A stretch of 64,000 nt of DNA from Bryobacterales bacterium KBS 96 (GTDB taxonomy: Bacteria > Acidobacteriota > Terriglobia > Bryobacterales > Bryobacteraceae), in contig KB906767.1 in assembly GCA_000381625.1 (NCBI GenBank), forward strand, positions 2,995,304 through 3,059,303. Reading direction: 5' to 3'. Under the pieces are notes generated by a model. That model made no database searches. It saw only the letters and a program-made list of their open reading frames with translations, and had not been told where the DNA came from. Within the stretch, counting starts at the first letter, position 1. Every line of letters starts with the position of its first letter. The position numbers were made by a program, and so were the translations under genes. Positions 47,201 through 54,837 of this stretch are shown here, in pieces.

Positions 47201-47511
47201 CGTTTGGGCTCGCCGCCGGCCGAGGATACAACGTACACATCCACATTGCTGTCATAATCTCCGCTGAACGCGACCAACGACCCGTCCGGTGAAAAGAATG
47301 GTCCGTTCCCGAGACCGAAGCCCGTCACGAGGCGGTGCGCGGCTCCTCCATCGCGGCCCACAATCCAGATATCCCCGCCGTACACAAATGCAATTTGCGT
47401 TTTACTGACGGTTGGCGCTTGCAACAACAGAGGAGGATTGGGAGCCGCTATACCTGCCTTCGTTATGAATACACACGCGAAGCCGGCGAGAATGAGTTGG
47501 GACGCGCGCAC
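44215..47511 (-). CDS. Tricorn-type S41 peptidase, secreted
   Basis: A 1098-residue protein with a signal peptide (LILAGFACVFITKAGIAA). Two beta-propellers come first, with repeated WSPDGK/FSPDGS-type blades up to about residue 670, including a charged, disordered insert of low complexity near 560-600. A PDZ-like segment (VKPGEYLLAVNGREVLG) precedes the S41 core with the nucleophile Ser in NQFAGSGGDAMP (near residue 990) and GGLVGIGGYPDLMDGGHV. Tricorn hydrolyses peptides into small pieces; here the secreted form likely acts in the periplasm. It converges with yjbQ, 16 bases away. Confidence 0.9.
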   Translation of the reverse strand: MRASQLILAGFACVFITKAGIAAPNPPLLLQAPTVSKTQIAFVYGGDIWIVGRDGGAAHRLVTGFGLGNGPFFSPDGSLVAFSGDYDSNVDVYVVSSAGGEPKRLTYHPSPDVAVGWTPDGKSVLFRSKRDSYADSDRLFTAPLSGGLPQPLPLAMAEEGSYSPDGSHLAYVPIFRWEPFWKQYHGGQTAPVWIANLADSSIVKVPRVNSNDSNPMWAGDSVYFLSDRAGPISLFRYDTKTEKVVQALTNDGFDIISASAGPDAIVYAKFGSLYLYDLKSHKSKEVWVTVDADMPQVRPHWKKIAKEILNSNISPTGQRAIFEAHGEILTVPAQKGDIRNVTNSPSVEDRDPAWSPDGKSIAYFSDESGEYALHIRGQNGIGPVTKIKLGQPAFYYGPTWSPDSKLIAYTDNKLNEWYVDLAHPTPVKVDTDRFDTPLHEFDEAWSPDSKWLAYTKQLPNHMRAVFVYSLDTHKAAQITDGMSDALYPVFDKNGNYLYFTASTNMGLTTGWLDMTSDEHPVTRNVYITVLRKDLPSPIAPESDDEKPSEPSKAADLQKSKPGSDSGDKAKDSSKPPPKVTIDLDGISQRILALPAPAANYIALMGGKEGQIYLAEAPLVGTAPGPPNLSLQQFDLKTRKMQKLVDGISAASLSANGEKFLYEKAKHWYIADASKPVKPGDGLLKTDDMEVYVDPPAQWKQMYREVWRIERDFFYAPNFHGLDLQQAEKEFEPYLSGISSRDDLSFLFREMLSYMSVGHMFVGGGSVPDVPKVQVGLLGADYAVENGRYRLTKIYSGENWNPELHAPLTEPGVNVKPGEYLLAVNGREVLGTDNVYSFFDEAAGKQVVLRVGPNPTAAGSREVTVVPVADDHALRNLDWIESNRRKVDQLSGGKLAYVYLPDTASGGYTNFNRYYFAQVGKQGVIVDERFNHGGQLADYIIDYLRRSPMSMVMTREGQDYLEPTEAIFGPKVMIINQFAGSGGDAMPWYFKKAGVGPLVGERTWGGLVGIGGYPDLMDGGHVMAPRWAISGLRGKWEVENEGISPDVEVWQNPKLVREGHDPQLERAVAVGMDLLKKNPPEKYAKPPYPDYHPHLPAVP

Positions 47512-47665
47512 AGATCTGACCTCCGACTAGAAGCAGGATACTTCACTTTCAGCCGATTGCGGTTCTTAGAGGGCTCTTATTTTGCTTCGACGCTTGTTCG
47601 ACCTTAAGGACGAGGCGCTCGGCCTGACGGCCATCCCGCCGCTGCGGTCTGCCGTTGCAATTCTT

Positions 47666-49231
47666 TTATCGTTCGTCCAGCGCGGGAAGGGTAAAGGAGA
47701 ATGTCGCTCCCGGCCCTGCCTCCGGCTCGACCCAAATGCGCCCGCCGTAGCGTTCCACAATCCTTTGGCAAATTGCCAGGCCAATCCCGGTGCCCGGGTA
47801 CTTGGGTCCGGTATGGAGGCGCTTGAAGATGCCGAAAACTTTCTTTTGGTACTCCGGCGCAATGCCGATCCCGTTATCTCGAACCGAGAGCAGCCACATT
47901 GGGCCTTCGCGGCGGGCAGTTACGTGGACACGGGGCGCCGTTTCATCCCGCCGGTACTTGATCGAATTGTCGATTAAATTCTGGAGTAACTGCTGCAAGG
48001 CGACTTCCTGCACTCGCAATTTCGGCAGAATGTCATGCGTGATCTGCGCGTCTGTCTCGCGGATTGACGTCGATAGATTGGAAAGAGCGCCGGCAAGCGC
48101 CGTGGCCGCGTCGCTTTCTGCCTCATTTTCATCCGGCGCCCCGGAGACATGCGTATAGTCGAGGAGACCCTTAACAAGTAAGCCCATCCGCTGAGCGCCG
48201 CCTACCACGAAGCCAAGTGATTCCTTTCCTTTCGCATCGAGCAGTTCAGAGTAGCGCTTGTTAATGATCTCGCCATAAATCGCTATATTCCGAATTGGTT
48301 CCTGAAGGTCATGACTTGCCGAATAAGCAAACTGCTCCAGGTCCGAATTTGCGCGGCGAAGGCTATCGTTCGCCAATATAAGCGCTTCTTCCATTTCTTT
48401 CTGCTCGGATATATCCGTGCTAGAGCCGATCCACATCGAGATCTGCCCGTCTTCATTCCGCATCGCCTGAATACGGGTGAGATGCCACCGGTATACGCCG
48501 TCAGCGCGGCGAAGGCGATGGACAAATTGAAATGGCTCGCCGGTATTTACCGAGTGGCGCCAACGCCGGGCGTTCTCTTCGAGGTCATCAGGATGTACAA
48601 GTTGCGTCCACCCCCCATGTTGGATCTGCTCAAGAGACAGCCCCGTGAAGGTCATCCATTGCAGGTTAAGATAATCCAGGTCGCCGTCAGGCTTGGCTGT
48701 GAAGATTTTCTGCGGCATCGATTCGGCCAGAAAGCGAAACCGGTTGGCAGTCTCACGTACGTTCTCCTCCGTCGTTTCCGTGAGTTCATGCTGGCGTAGC
48801 GATCCGAGGAGCAGCGCCTGGTTCATGGCTGCCGTCTGCCGATAGGACGATGCAGTCTCTAGGATCTGGACAATAATTCCAACCGAAAGGCCATCCGCGC
48901 CAATCAGCGGCCACATGGTATACGACCGGTAGAAGGGATGGGAAGCCGAATCCTCCTGACCGGTATGGGTTTCGGCCTGTCCGGTTCGGTAAACCCGGTC
49001 GAGAAGCGGCCGGCATTCGTCCCCTGCTGCCACAACATCACAGAACGCGCTCCCGATCAGTTCTTCTTTAGGTCTACCGACGAGCCCGCAAAAAGCGGGA
49101 TTGGCATAGCACACAACATGGCGAACTCCCGCCACCGCTGCGATTGGCATGGGCGAAGTCTCGCCGATTGGGCGGCAGATACCCTCGATATCGCTGTTCT
49201 GTTTTGCGCTGCCGGTTGATCTGCCATCCAT
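47666..49231 (-). CDS. PAS-domain sensor histidine kinase
   Basis: A 521-residue soluble kinase without membrane helices. PAS 1 covers about residues 25-130 (VCYANPAFCGLVGRPKEELIG), PAS 2 about 165-290 (RFLAESMPQKIFTAKPDGD, then WTQLVHPDDLEENA), ending with a PAC segment and a coiled coil. The phospho-acceptor is in YSASHDLQEPIRNI. The ATPase core has NLIDNSIKYRR, VRDNGIGIAPEYQ and GTGIGLAICQRIVERYGG. This ASHDLQEP form is common in bacteriophytochrome-like kinases. No receiver protein is adjacent. It begins 49 nt after the KaiC-like gene, with AGGAGG before its ATG, so it is probably co-transcribed. Confidence 0.9.
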   Translation of the reverse strand: MDGRSTGSAKQNSDIEGICRPIGETSPMPIAAVAGVRHVVCYANPAFCGLVGRPKEELIGSAFCDVVAAGDECRPLLDRVYRTGQAETHTGQEDSASHPFYRSYTMWPLIGADGLSVGIIVQILETASSYRQTAAMNQALLLGSLRQHELTETTEENVRETANRFRFLAESMPQKIFTAKPDGDLDYLNLQWMTFTGLSLEQIQHGGWTQLVHPDDLEENARRWRHSVNTGEPFQFVHRLRRADGVYRWHLTRIQAMRNEDGQISMWIGSSTDISEQKEMEEALILANDSLRRANSDLEQFAYSASHDLQEPIRNIAIYGEIINKRYSELLDAKGKESLGFVVGGAQRMGLLVKGLLDYTHVSGAPDENEAESDAATALAGALSNLSTSIRETDAQITHDILPKLRVQEVALQQLLQNLIDNSIKYRRDETAPRVHVTARREGPMWLLSVRDNGIGIAPEYQKKVFGIFKRLHTGPKYPGTGIGLAICQRIVERYGGRIWVEPEAGPGATFSFTLPALDER

Positions 49232-49280
49232 CGACGTCCTCCTCTCGCGGTTTCTAGCTCCTGGCCTTCTGACGGGAGGT

Positions 49281-50759
49281 CTATTCTTTTGGCTCGGACC
49301 GGTCCGACCGCCTGGGGATTCCAGTGATCAGGTGATCGTAATCCGTGAGGCGTTCGCCGATGATCACTCCCTTGGAGGTGATTTCGTACTCACGAATGTC
49401 TTTGCTGTGGGCGCCCCCACGCATTTTGATGATCGTCGGTATCTTGCGAAGCTGCCCTTCGATCTCCACGTAGCGAAGCCGGATAATGTCATCGGTGAGA
49501 AACGATATGGAGTAACTGCTAACGGGGAACTCCGTGAACGTTTCCTCCATCTCTAACGTGCTCAGAATGGTAATGCCAATTCCGGTTAGGGCGAAGATCA
49601 TCCAATACAGAAATTCGCGGAAATCGGTGCGGAAACCGGGGGCGAGCGCCATCTCAAAACCCGCCAGCGAATCGATCACCAAGCGCCTGGCGCCTGTTTT
49701 CCTGATTGCATCGAGTATCTCCTGCATTGTTTCGTCCACAGAGAGGTCGAGCGGACGGAGATAGATCACTTGCAGGCTGCCATCGTGGAGCGGCGTATCC
49801 AGATCGAGACCAAAACTGCTGGCGCGCCCGGCATACTCGTCAGGACGTTCTTCGAATACCGCCACAATGCCCGGCTCCCCCTGGCGTATGCCCGCAGCGA
49901 TGAATTGCGCTGCCAAAAGCGACTTTCCAGTCCCCGAAGAACCTGCAATCAAGAGGCTATCGCCTTCGGGAATGCCGCCGCCGAGCATCTCATCCAACTG
50001 CGGGATACCGATGGAAAGCCGCTTCTGACCGGGCATCTTCCTCGGACGTCCGGTTAGCCCGAGAGTACGCGAGAAGGCCTGCACTCCGGCATCCGTAATG
50101 CGGAAGGTGTGCATCCCCGGCACAGATGTCTGCCCGCGGAGTTTCATGATCTGCAACTTGCGCACAATCGAATTTCGCTCAACAATTTGATAAAGCCAAA
50201 AGAGACCATCGGCGACGGTAAACACGGGATTATCGCGCAACTCCGACTCGGCGTATTCACCGATCAGAAATGTCGTCGCTTCCAAGGCGGTCAGCAGAAG
50301 CCCCAGACGCTGCACGAACACCTGGATCTCCATTTCATTGTCGTGCGCTCCGCGCACTACCGTGCGAAAGGAGTCCACGACTACGATGCTGGGGCTGGCC
50401 GCTTCCACATCTTTCGCGATTTCATCCAGAATGCCCGCGAAGCCCCGATGGATCAGAATCTCGCTCAAATCGATAAAACGGACGGAGCTGTTTAACTTGG
50501 AAACATTGAAGAACGTATACTGCTGCTGGTAGCGCAGCATTTTCAAAGCGGGTTCACCGAGGACGGTGAAATAGAGCGCCGGGCGTTCCGGCGTTGCATT
50601 CGCGAACACAAATTGGTGCGCAAGCGTGGTCTTGCCGCATCCCGGAGCGCCTGCAATGATGTTGAAGGAGAATTGCGGAAGACCGCCGCCGAGAATCTCA
50701 TCGAGGCCCGGGACCCCGGTCGGCAGTTTTTGGATGATCACTTTATCTTGTCGGGTCAT
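49281..50759 (-). CDS. KaiC-like double-domain RecA ATPase
   Basis: A 492-residue protein with two RecA/KaiC domains. Domain 1 has the P-loop GAPGCGKTT (residues 37-45) and Walker B IVVVDSF; domain 2 has GSSGTGKS near residue 270 and LVIDSLAG. In domain 1 the catalytic pair of KaiC (EE) reads GE (FTVLGEP), whereas domain 2 keeps EE (AVFEERP). The phosphosite loop reads YSISFLTDDII, aligned to KaiC ISTITDTII: the Ser431 equivalent remains and Thr432 is replaced by Phe. No kaiA or kaiB is in the window. It overlaps the 147-residue gene by 17 nt. A signalling ATPase working with the kinase is inferred. Confidence 0.88.
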   Translation of the reverse strand: MTRQDKVIIQKLPTGVPGLDEILGGGLPQFSFNIIAGAPGCGKTTLAHQFVFANATPERPALYFTVLGEPALKMLRYQQQYTFFNVSKLNSSVRFIDLSEILIHRGFAGILDEIAKDVEAASPSIVVVDSFRTVVRGAHDNEMEIQVFVQRLGLLLTALEATTFLIGEYAESELRDNPVFTVADGLFWLYQIVERNSIVRKLQIMKLRGQTSVPGMHTFRITDAGVQAFSRTLGLTGRPRKMPGQKRLSIGIPQLDEMLGGGIPEGDSLLIAGSSGTGKSLLAAQFIAAGIRQGEPGIVAVFEERPDEYAGRASSFGLDLDTPLHDGSLQVIYLRPLDLSVDETMQEILDAIRKTGARRLVIDSLAGFEMALAPGFRTDFREFLYWMIFALTGIGITILSTLEMEETFTEFPVSSYSISFLTDDIIRLRYVEIEGQLRKIPTIIKMRGGAHSKDIREYEITSKGVIIGERLTDYDHLITGIPRRSDRSEPKE

Positions 50760-51186
50760 GTCGATTTGCTTCCCCGGGATTTGTTAAGTTGAAGGACAAA
50801 TCGGACCATATATCTTGCACCAGACGCGTCGTTAGAGCTTCGCCAATGAAGGCAACAAGCAATCGGAGCAATTGGGCTATGAGCGCCACACCTGGTTCCT
50901 CCGCATCGTCGTCGTTCGGTTCTTTTAAACCTTCTAAGGAGCCGTCCGGCTTGACACAGACTGCGCTAAGGCTATGATCTTCGCGCTTTGCGAGCATCAG
51001 AGCACGAGCCAGGAGCGCCCGGAAACCCGTGGCTCCCGCGAGCGTGCTAAGAGGACGGCGTAACTTCTCGGAGACGCGAAACGCCGCGGGCGTATTGGCT
51101 CCGGGAGCACTGCCCGCGCCGGCTTCATACGCAACAAGCCGCCTGGCGATATCTTGCGCCTCCGGACTGTTGGTTTGGTTCATCAC
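50743..51186 (-). CDS. Uncharacterised 147-residue protein, first gene of the KaiC operon
   Basis: I do not recognise a family. The protein is soluble and mostly helical by appearance. A helix-rich core (EKLRRPLSTLAGATGFRALLARALMLAKREDHSLSAV) is followed by an acidic linker (EPNDDDAEEPG) and a hydrophobic C-terminal helix (VALIAQLLRLLVAFIGEALTTRLVQDIW). Start ATG at 51186. It overlaps the KaiC-like gene by 17 nt, implying translational coupling. The promoter must lie in 51187-51586. Confidence 0.72.
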   Translation of the reverse strand: MMNQTNSPEAQDIARRLVAYEAGAGSAPGANTPAAFRVSEKLRRPLSTLAGATGFRALLARALMLAKREDHSLSAVCVKPDGSLEGLKEPNDDDAEEPGVALIAQLLRLLVAFIGEALTTRLVQDIWSDLSFNLTNPGEANRHDPTR

Positions 51187-51586
51187 TTCAGCCGGGCAAT
51201 TCCAGTCAATAGCACGACTGTCCCCAGGTCAAGTCCTTGTCGCCGCACTGGAATTCCCTCAACGGCTTTTGACAAATCTCAAACCGCTGGGATGTTGCCT
51301 TGGGTAATCAAATGCGGCATCTTTAATTGCACCCGATAAGAGCATACAACTGCCCCTCCGCAAATGGAGACCCTCATTCGGCCAATTTCTTTACAATTTA
51401 ACTGGACTCGATGCAGATGCTTGAGCGCGTTAACGGCGCGCTATGTGGCTCCGTGACTTCGGACATTTCGATCAGAGGACCGCGGTCAAAGCTGTATTGG
51501 ACGACAGCACCAAGGAGAAGAAAAGCTCGTTCACAGTCCGATCAGCGAGTGCTCAGGCATTTCAGAAACGCCGGAGTGTACTGAGA
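51187..51586. other. Intergenic region upstream of the KaiC operon
   Basis: About 400 bases between the KaiC-operon start and the DUF3011 gene end, with both flanking genes on the minus strand. No supported gene or RNA was found. It must hold the operon promoter and possibly a terminator for the DUF3011 gene, but neither could be placed confidently. Confidence 0.4.
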
Positions 51587-52294
51587 TTATCTCCCGCGAC
51601 CCAGGCTGAAATCCGCACGGCACCCGCGGTCGACCCAAATGCCTCGCTGATCGTATCCCCAGGTAGAGCCCTGACGGCAGGGAGATCCGCTACGCTGGTT
51701 TAGCAACGTCACGCCCCGGCGGGTATCGGCGGTGCAATAATGCCGTTTTCCGTCGTCAGATGAGCAGGTAATCGTGCCGCCGTTTACTGGAGGACGATAG
51801 TCCCCACCCGGACGGCCGCGTCCGACAACAAAGTCGGCACGGCAGCCGCGGTCCACCCAAATCCCTTGCCGATCGTATCCCCAGCTATAGCCCTGTGTAC
51901 AAGGAGAGCCGCTACGCTGGTTAGCGAGCGCCACACCGCCGCGCGTATCGGTATCGCAATAGTGCCGCCTCCCATCGTCGGAGGAGCAGGTGATTGTGCT
52001 TCCTCCAGGACGATAACCGCCACCACCGGGACGACCACGTCCGACGACAAAGTCGGCACGGCACCCGCGGTCGACCCAAATCCCCCGCTGATCGTATCCC
52101 CATGTAGAGCCTTGGGTACAAGCCGAACCGCTGCGCTGCCGGACCATTTGCACGCCGCCGCGCGTGTCGGCCGCGCAATAATTCCGGCGACCATCATTCG
52201 AAGAGCAAGTGATTGAGGTCTGGGCCGGCGCGGATGTCGCCGTAATTAGATAAACGAAGGACAACGCCAACAGAACAAAATACTTGCGAAACAA
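51587..52294 (-). CDS. Secreted protein with three DUF3011 repeats
   Basis: A 235-residue protein: a signal peptide (FVLLALSFVYLITATSAPAQ) and three tandem repeats of about 60 residues starting near 27, 98 and 172. Each has ITCSSxDGxRxYC, a RQRSGS or NQRSGS segment, a third Cys, then WGYDxxGIWVDRGCRADF with a fourth Cys, so two disulfides per repeat are likely. Glycine-rich linkers (GRGRPGGGGYRPGG) separate the repeats. DUF3011 is a small extracytoplasmic domain of unknown function. The TTG start is set by GGAGGT 5 nt upstream. Confidence 0.85.
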   Translation of the reverse strand: MFRKYFVLLALSFVYLITATSAPAQTSITCSSNDGRRNYCAADTRGGVQMVRQRSGSACTQGSTWGYDQRGIWVDRGCRADFVVGRGRPGGGGYRPGGSTITCSSDDGRRHYCDTDTRGGVALANQRSGSPCTQGYSWGYDRQGIWVDRGCRADFVVGRGRPGGDYRPPVNGGTITCSSDDGKRHYCTADTRRGVTLLNQRSGSPCRQGSTWGYDQRGIWVDRGCRADFSLGRGR

Positions 52295-52299
52295 GTAGC

Positions 52300-52305
52300 A
52301 CCTCC
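52300..52305 (-). promoter_or_regulatory. Ribosome binding site of the DUF3011 gene
   Basis: GGAGGT on the minus strand, 5 nt before the TTG at 52294. It supports a TTG start for this gene. Confidence 0.55.
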
Positions 52306-52371
52306 AGAACGCACAAGCAGGATATCAGAAGGGGTGAAACCGAGGCGTCGTCCTTAGAGATCGCGGAGTTG

Positions 52372-52397
52372 GCGGCGTTCGCCGCCGCGAACGCCGC
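52372..52397. terminator. 10-bp hairpin just downstream of ftsZ
   Basis: GCGGCGTTCG (52372-52381) and CGAACGCCGC (52388-52397) form a perfect 10-bp stem with a 6-base loop, starting 11 bases after the ftsZ stop. No T-run follows, so it is not a standard intrinsic terminator, but its place fits the end of the division operon. Confidence 0.4.
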
Positions 52398-52407
52398 TAT
52401 CCACGTG

Positions 52408-53583
52408 CTATTGCACCAGTTGGCGCTTTTTGCGCAGGAATGCCGGAGTATCGAAGTCGTTTGGAGCCTCTTCGGCGCCATATTCCGGTTGCTGTTCGGA
52501 ATCGCCCGAATTTCCATCCTGCTCGGCATTCTGCGTGGAGTCAGCTGACGGCCGGTCGAAAATGGAGGCCGTGGCAGAGGACGAAGCGCGCGCGCCATCG
52601 GGCAGACCATCTCGCTGGAAGCCAGTCGCGATGACCGTGATCTTAACCTCGTCGTCCATCCCCTCGTCCATCACCACGCCGAAATTGATTTGTACGTCGT
52701 CGTTTTGTGTGGCGGTACGGATCAAATTACAGGCCTCATTCACATCGTGGATACCCAGTTTGCTTGACGCCGTAATGTTGATCAGCACTCCACGCGCGCC
52801 GAAAATGCCGCCTTCTTCCATAAGCGGGCTGTTGATCGCTTTCCGGGCCGCTTCGATAGAGGCGCTCTCGCCGGTGGCGCTTGCCGTGCCCATCATCGCG
52901 TAACCCATGCCCAGCATGATCGTGCGTATATCCGAAAAATCGCGATTGATCAGCCCAGGCGTCAGGATAATGTCCGCGATGCCCTGCACGGCCTGCCGGA
53001 GCACATCGTCCGCCATGCGGAACGCTTCGAAGAAGCCGGTGCCCTTGGGAGCGAGCGTTAGAAGCTTTTCATTCGGAATCGTAATGACGGTATCGCAGGA
53101 CGACGCCAACTCGGAGAGGCCGCGCTCAGCCTGTTTCATCCTGCGATTTCCCTCAAACGAAAACGGTTTCGTAATCACCGCCACGGTCAGCGCGTTTAGT
53201 TCTTTGGCAAGCGAGGCTACGACCGGAGCGGCGCCTGTGCCGGTGCCTCCGCCGAGACCCGCCGTGACAAATACCATGTCGGCGCCTTCCAGTATCTCGA
53301 TGATCCGTTCAGTGTCTTCCAAGGCGGCTTGCCGGCCGACCGATGGATCGGCTCCCGCCCCGAGCCCACTCGTCAGTTTTGTCCCGAGCGCCAGCTTATT
53401 GGATACCGGCGAGTGGCTAAGGGCCTGCTTATCCGTGTTGAGCACGTAAAACTCAGGCCCGGTAAGGCCGTCCTGCATCATGCGGGCAACGGCATTCGAC
53501 CCTCCGCCACCAACGCCTACCACCTTGATGCGCGTGCCGAAGAGCACTTCTTCTTCAATCAGGAATTTCAAATCGTCGCTCAT
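52408..53583 (-). CDS. ftsZ: Cell division protein FtsZ
   Basis: A 391-residue tubulin-like GTPase that forms the Z ring at mid-cell. The GTP-binding loop is GVGGGGSNAV, the tubulin signature is GGGTGTGAAP near residue 112, and the T7 loop is NRDFSDI. A flexible linker of about 50 residues (ADSTQNAEQDGNSGDSEQQ) leads to the conserved tail DFDTPAFLRKKRQ, which binds FtsA and other partners. It is the last gene of the cluster, 54 bases after ftsA, with AGGT before the ATG. A hairpin at 52372-52397 may end the transcript. Confidence 0.97.
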   Translation of the reverse strand: MSDDLKFLIEEEVLFGTRIKVVGVGGGGSNAVARMMQDGLTGPEFYVLNTDKQALSHSPVSNKLALGTKLTSGLGAGADPSVGRQAALEDTERIIEILEGADMVFVTAGLGGGTGTGAAPVVASLAKELNALTVAVITKPFSFEGNRRMKQAERGLSELASSCDTVITIPNEKLLTLAPKGTGFFEAFRMADDVLRQAVQGIADIILTPGLINRDFSDIRTIMLGMGYAMMGTASATGESASIEAARKAINSPLMEEGGIFGARGVLINITASSKLGIHDVNEACNLIRTATQNDDVQINFGVVMDEGMDDEVKITVIATGFQRDGLPDGARASSSATASIFDRPSADSTQNAEQDGNSGDSEQQPEYGAEEAPNDFDTPAFLRKKRQLVQ

Positions 53584-53637
53584 GATTTACCTACTTTCGT
53601 ATCTCCGCGCCCGCGGAAAGCCCCCGCTGCTCCTCTG

Positions 53638-54837
53638 CTACCGCATCAGGGCAGAAAGACCGCCAACACTGCGCTTCCACTCCGACTTCAACTTCAAACG
53701 TCCGGAATACATCGCCAATCCGGCAGCCGTCGCCCAGATCGGCGTGTCCAGTTCTTCCGGCCAATCCTCGATGCCAATCGCCAGCCCGTTGCGAACCTGG
53801 CAATTCAGGACGCGCTCGGCGATATCGCACATGCCGTTCAGAAGCGCGCCGCCGCCCGTCAAAACCACTCCTTCAAGCAGTGATTGCTCCATGCCCACCC
53901 GGCGGATCTCGTCATACACGTGGCCCAGCAACTCCTCCGCACGCGCCTCCAGAATCTCGTTGAGCGTGCTGCGGAAAACCTCGCGCGGGGCTCTGCCTTC
54001 GGGAGAAGGCAGCTCAATCACGCTGTGGTCGGACGTAAGTCCGCTCAATGCCCAACCGTACTCGCGCTTCAAGTGTTCAGCGTCGTCGTAATTGGCTTTG
54101 AGGATGTAGGAGATGTCCCGCGTGAAATGGTCGCCCGCAATCGGCAGCGTAGTGGCAAGCATGAGCGCGTCGCCTTCGTAGATGGCGATGTGGGTGGACT
54201 GCGCTCCGATGTCCACAACGCAGACGCCGCGCGCGCGATCCTCGGGCAGCACCGACGCATACGCTCCGGCAACGGCCTCGAAGACGGATTCCTCGGCCGC
54301 CAGATGCGCCTCGTGTACGGCAGTCAGTAGAGCCTGGTGCTCTTGCGCCGATGCCGTGACCACGTGTACGTTCGCCTCCAGGCGGGCGCAAGCGATTCCG
54401 CGCGGATTCCTGTACCCGGCGCGGCCGTCCAGCGTGAAGTCCTGCGGGCAGACTTGCAATACGAGCCGGTCGTCTTCAAGGCGCACTTTGGCGGCGAGTT
54501 CAACCGCATACCGCAAATCGTCGATTTCGATCTGCCGTTTGCGGCCGAATTCATATAATCCCCGGCTGTTAATGCCCGATACGTTCGGGCCCCCGATGCC
54601 AAGAACCACGGCTTCCGGAGAAACCTGGGCGCGCCGCTCGGCTTCCTGCGTCGCAAACCGGATGCTCTCGGTAAGCGCCTCCTGATCGTTGAGACGGCCG
54701 CGGCTCCAGCCGGTCGATGGCGCTTCACCGTGCCCGAGAAAACGGATGCCGTCATTCTCGAGAACGCAAATTACCATTCGAGTATTGGTACTGCCGAGAT
54801 CGAGCCCTACGGCAAGCCGGACCTTATTATTGGACAT
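53638..54837 (-). CDS. ftsA: Cell division protein FtsA
   Basis: A 399-residue actin-like ATPase linking FtsZ to the membrane. The phosphate-1 loop is GLDLGSTNTRMVI at residues 11-23, the FtsA-specific 1C domain is near 90-165, VCVVDIGAQSTHIAIYEG is phosphate 2, and EGVVLTGGGALLNGM is the adenosine motif. The C-terminus (KSEWKRSVGGLSALMR) could be a short amphipathic membrane anchor, though weaker than in E. coli. It overlaps ftsQ by 11 nt and has GGAG within the ftsQ end. Confidence 0.95.
   Translation of the reverse strand: MSNNKVRLAVGLDLGSTNTRMVICVLENDGIRFLGHGEAPSTGWSRGRLNDQEALTESIRFATQEAERRAQVSPEAVVLGIGGPNVSGINSRGLYEFGRKRQIEIDDLRYAVELAAKVRLEDDRLVLQVCPQDFTLDGRAGYRNPRGIACARLEANVHVVTASAQEHQALLTAVHEAHLAAEESVFEAVAGAYASVLPEDRARGVCVVDIGAQSTHIAIYEGDALMLATTLPIAGDHFTRDISYILKANYDDAEHLKREYGWALSGLTSDHSVIELPSPEGRAPREVFRSTLNEILEARAEELLGHVYDEIRRVGMEQSLLEGVVLTGGGALLNGMCDIAERVLNCQVRNGLAIGIEDWPEELDTPIWATAAGLAMYSGRLKLKSEWKRSVGGLSALMR

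Noticed and set aside
47582-47977. Plus-strand reading frame of 131 codons
   Set aside because: It is antisense to the 3' end of the histidine kinase gene and has no homology; a shadow frame.
49281-50759. A circadian clock of the cyanobacterial type
   Set aside because: kaiA and kaiB are not in the window and the phosphosite pair is altered; KaiC-like proteins occur widely without clocks.
51443-51703. 86-codon plus-strand frame opposite the DUF3011 gene
   Set aside because: Its C-terminal half is antisense to the DUF3011 repeats; no independent evidence for a gene.
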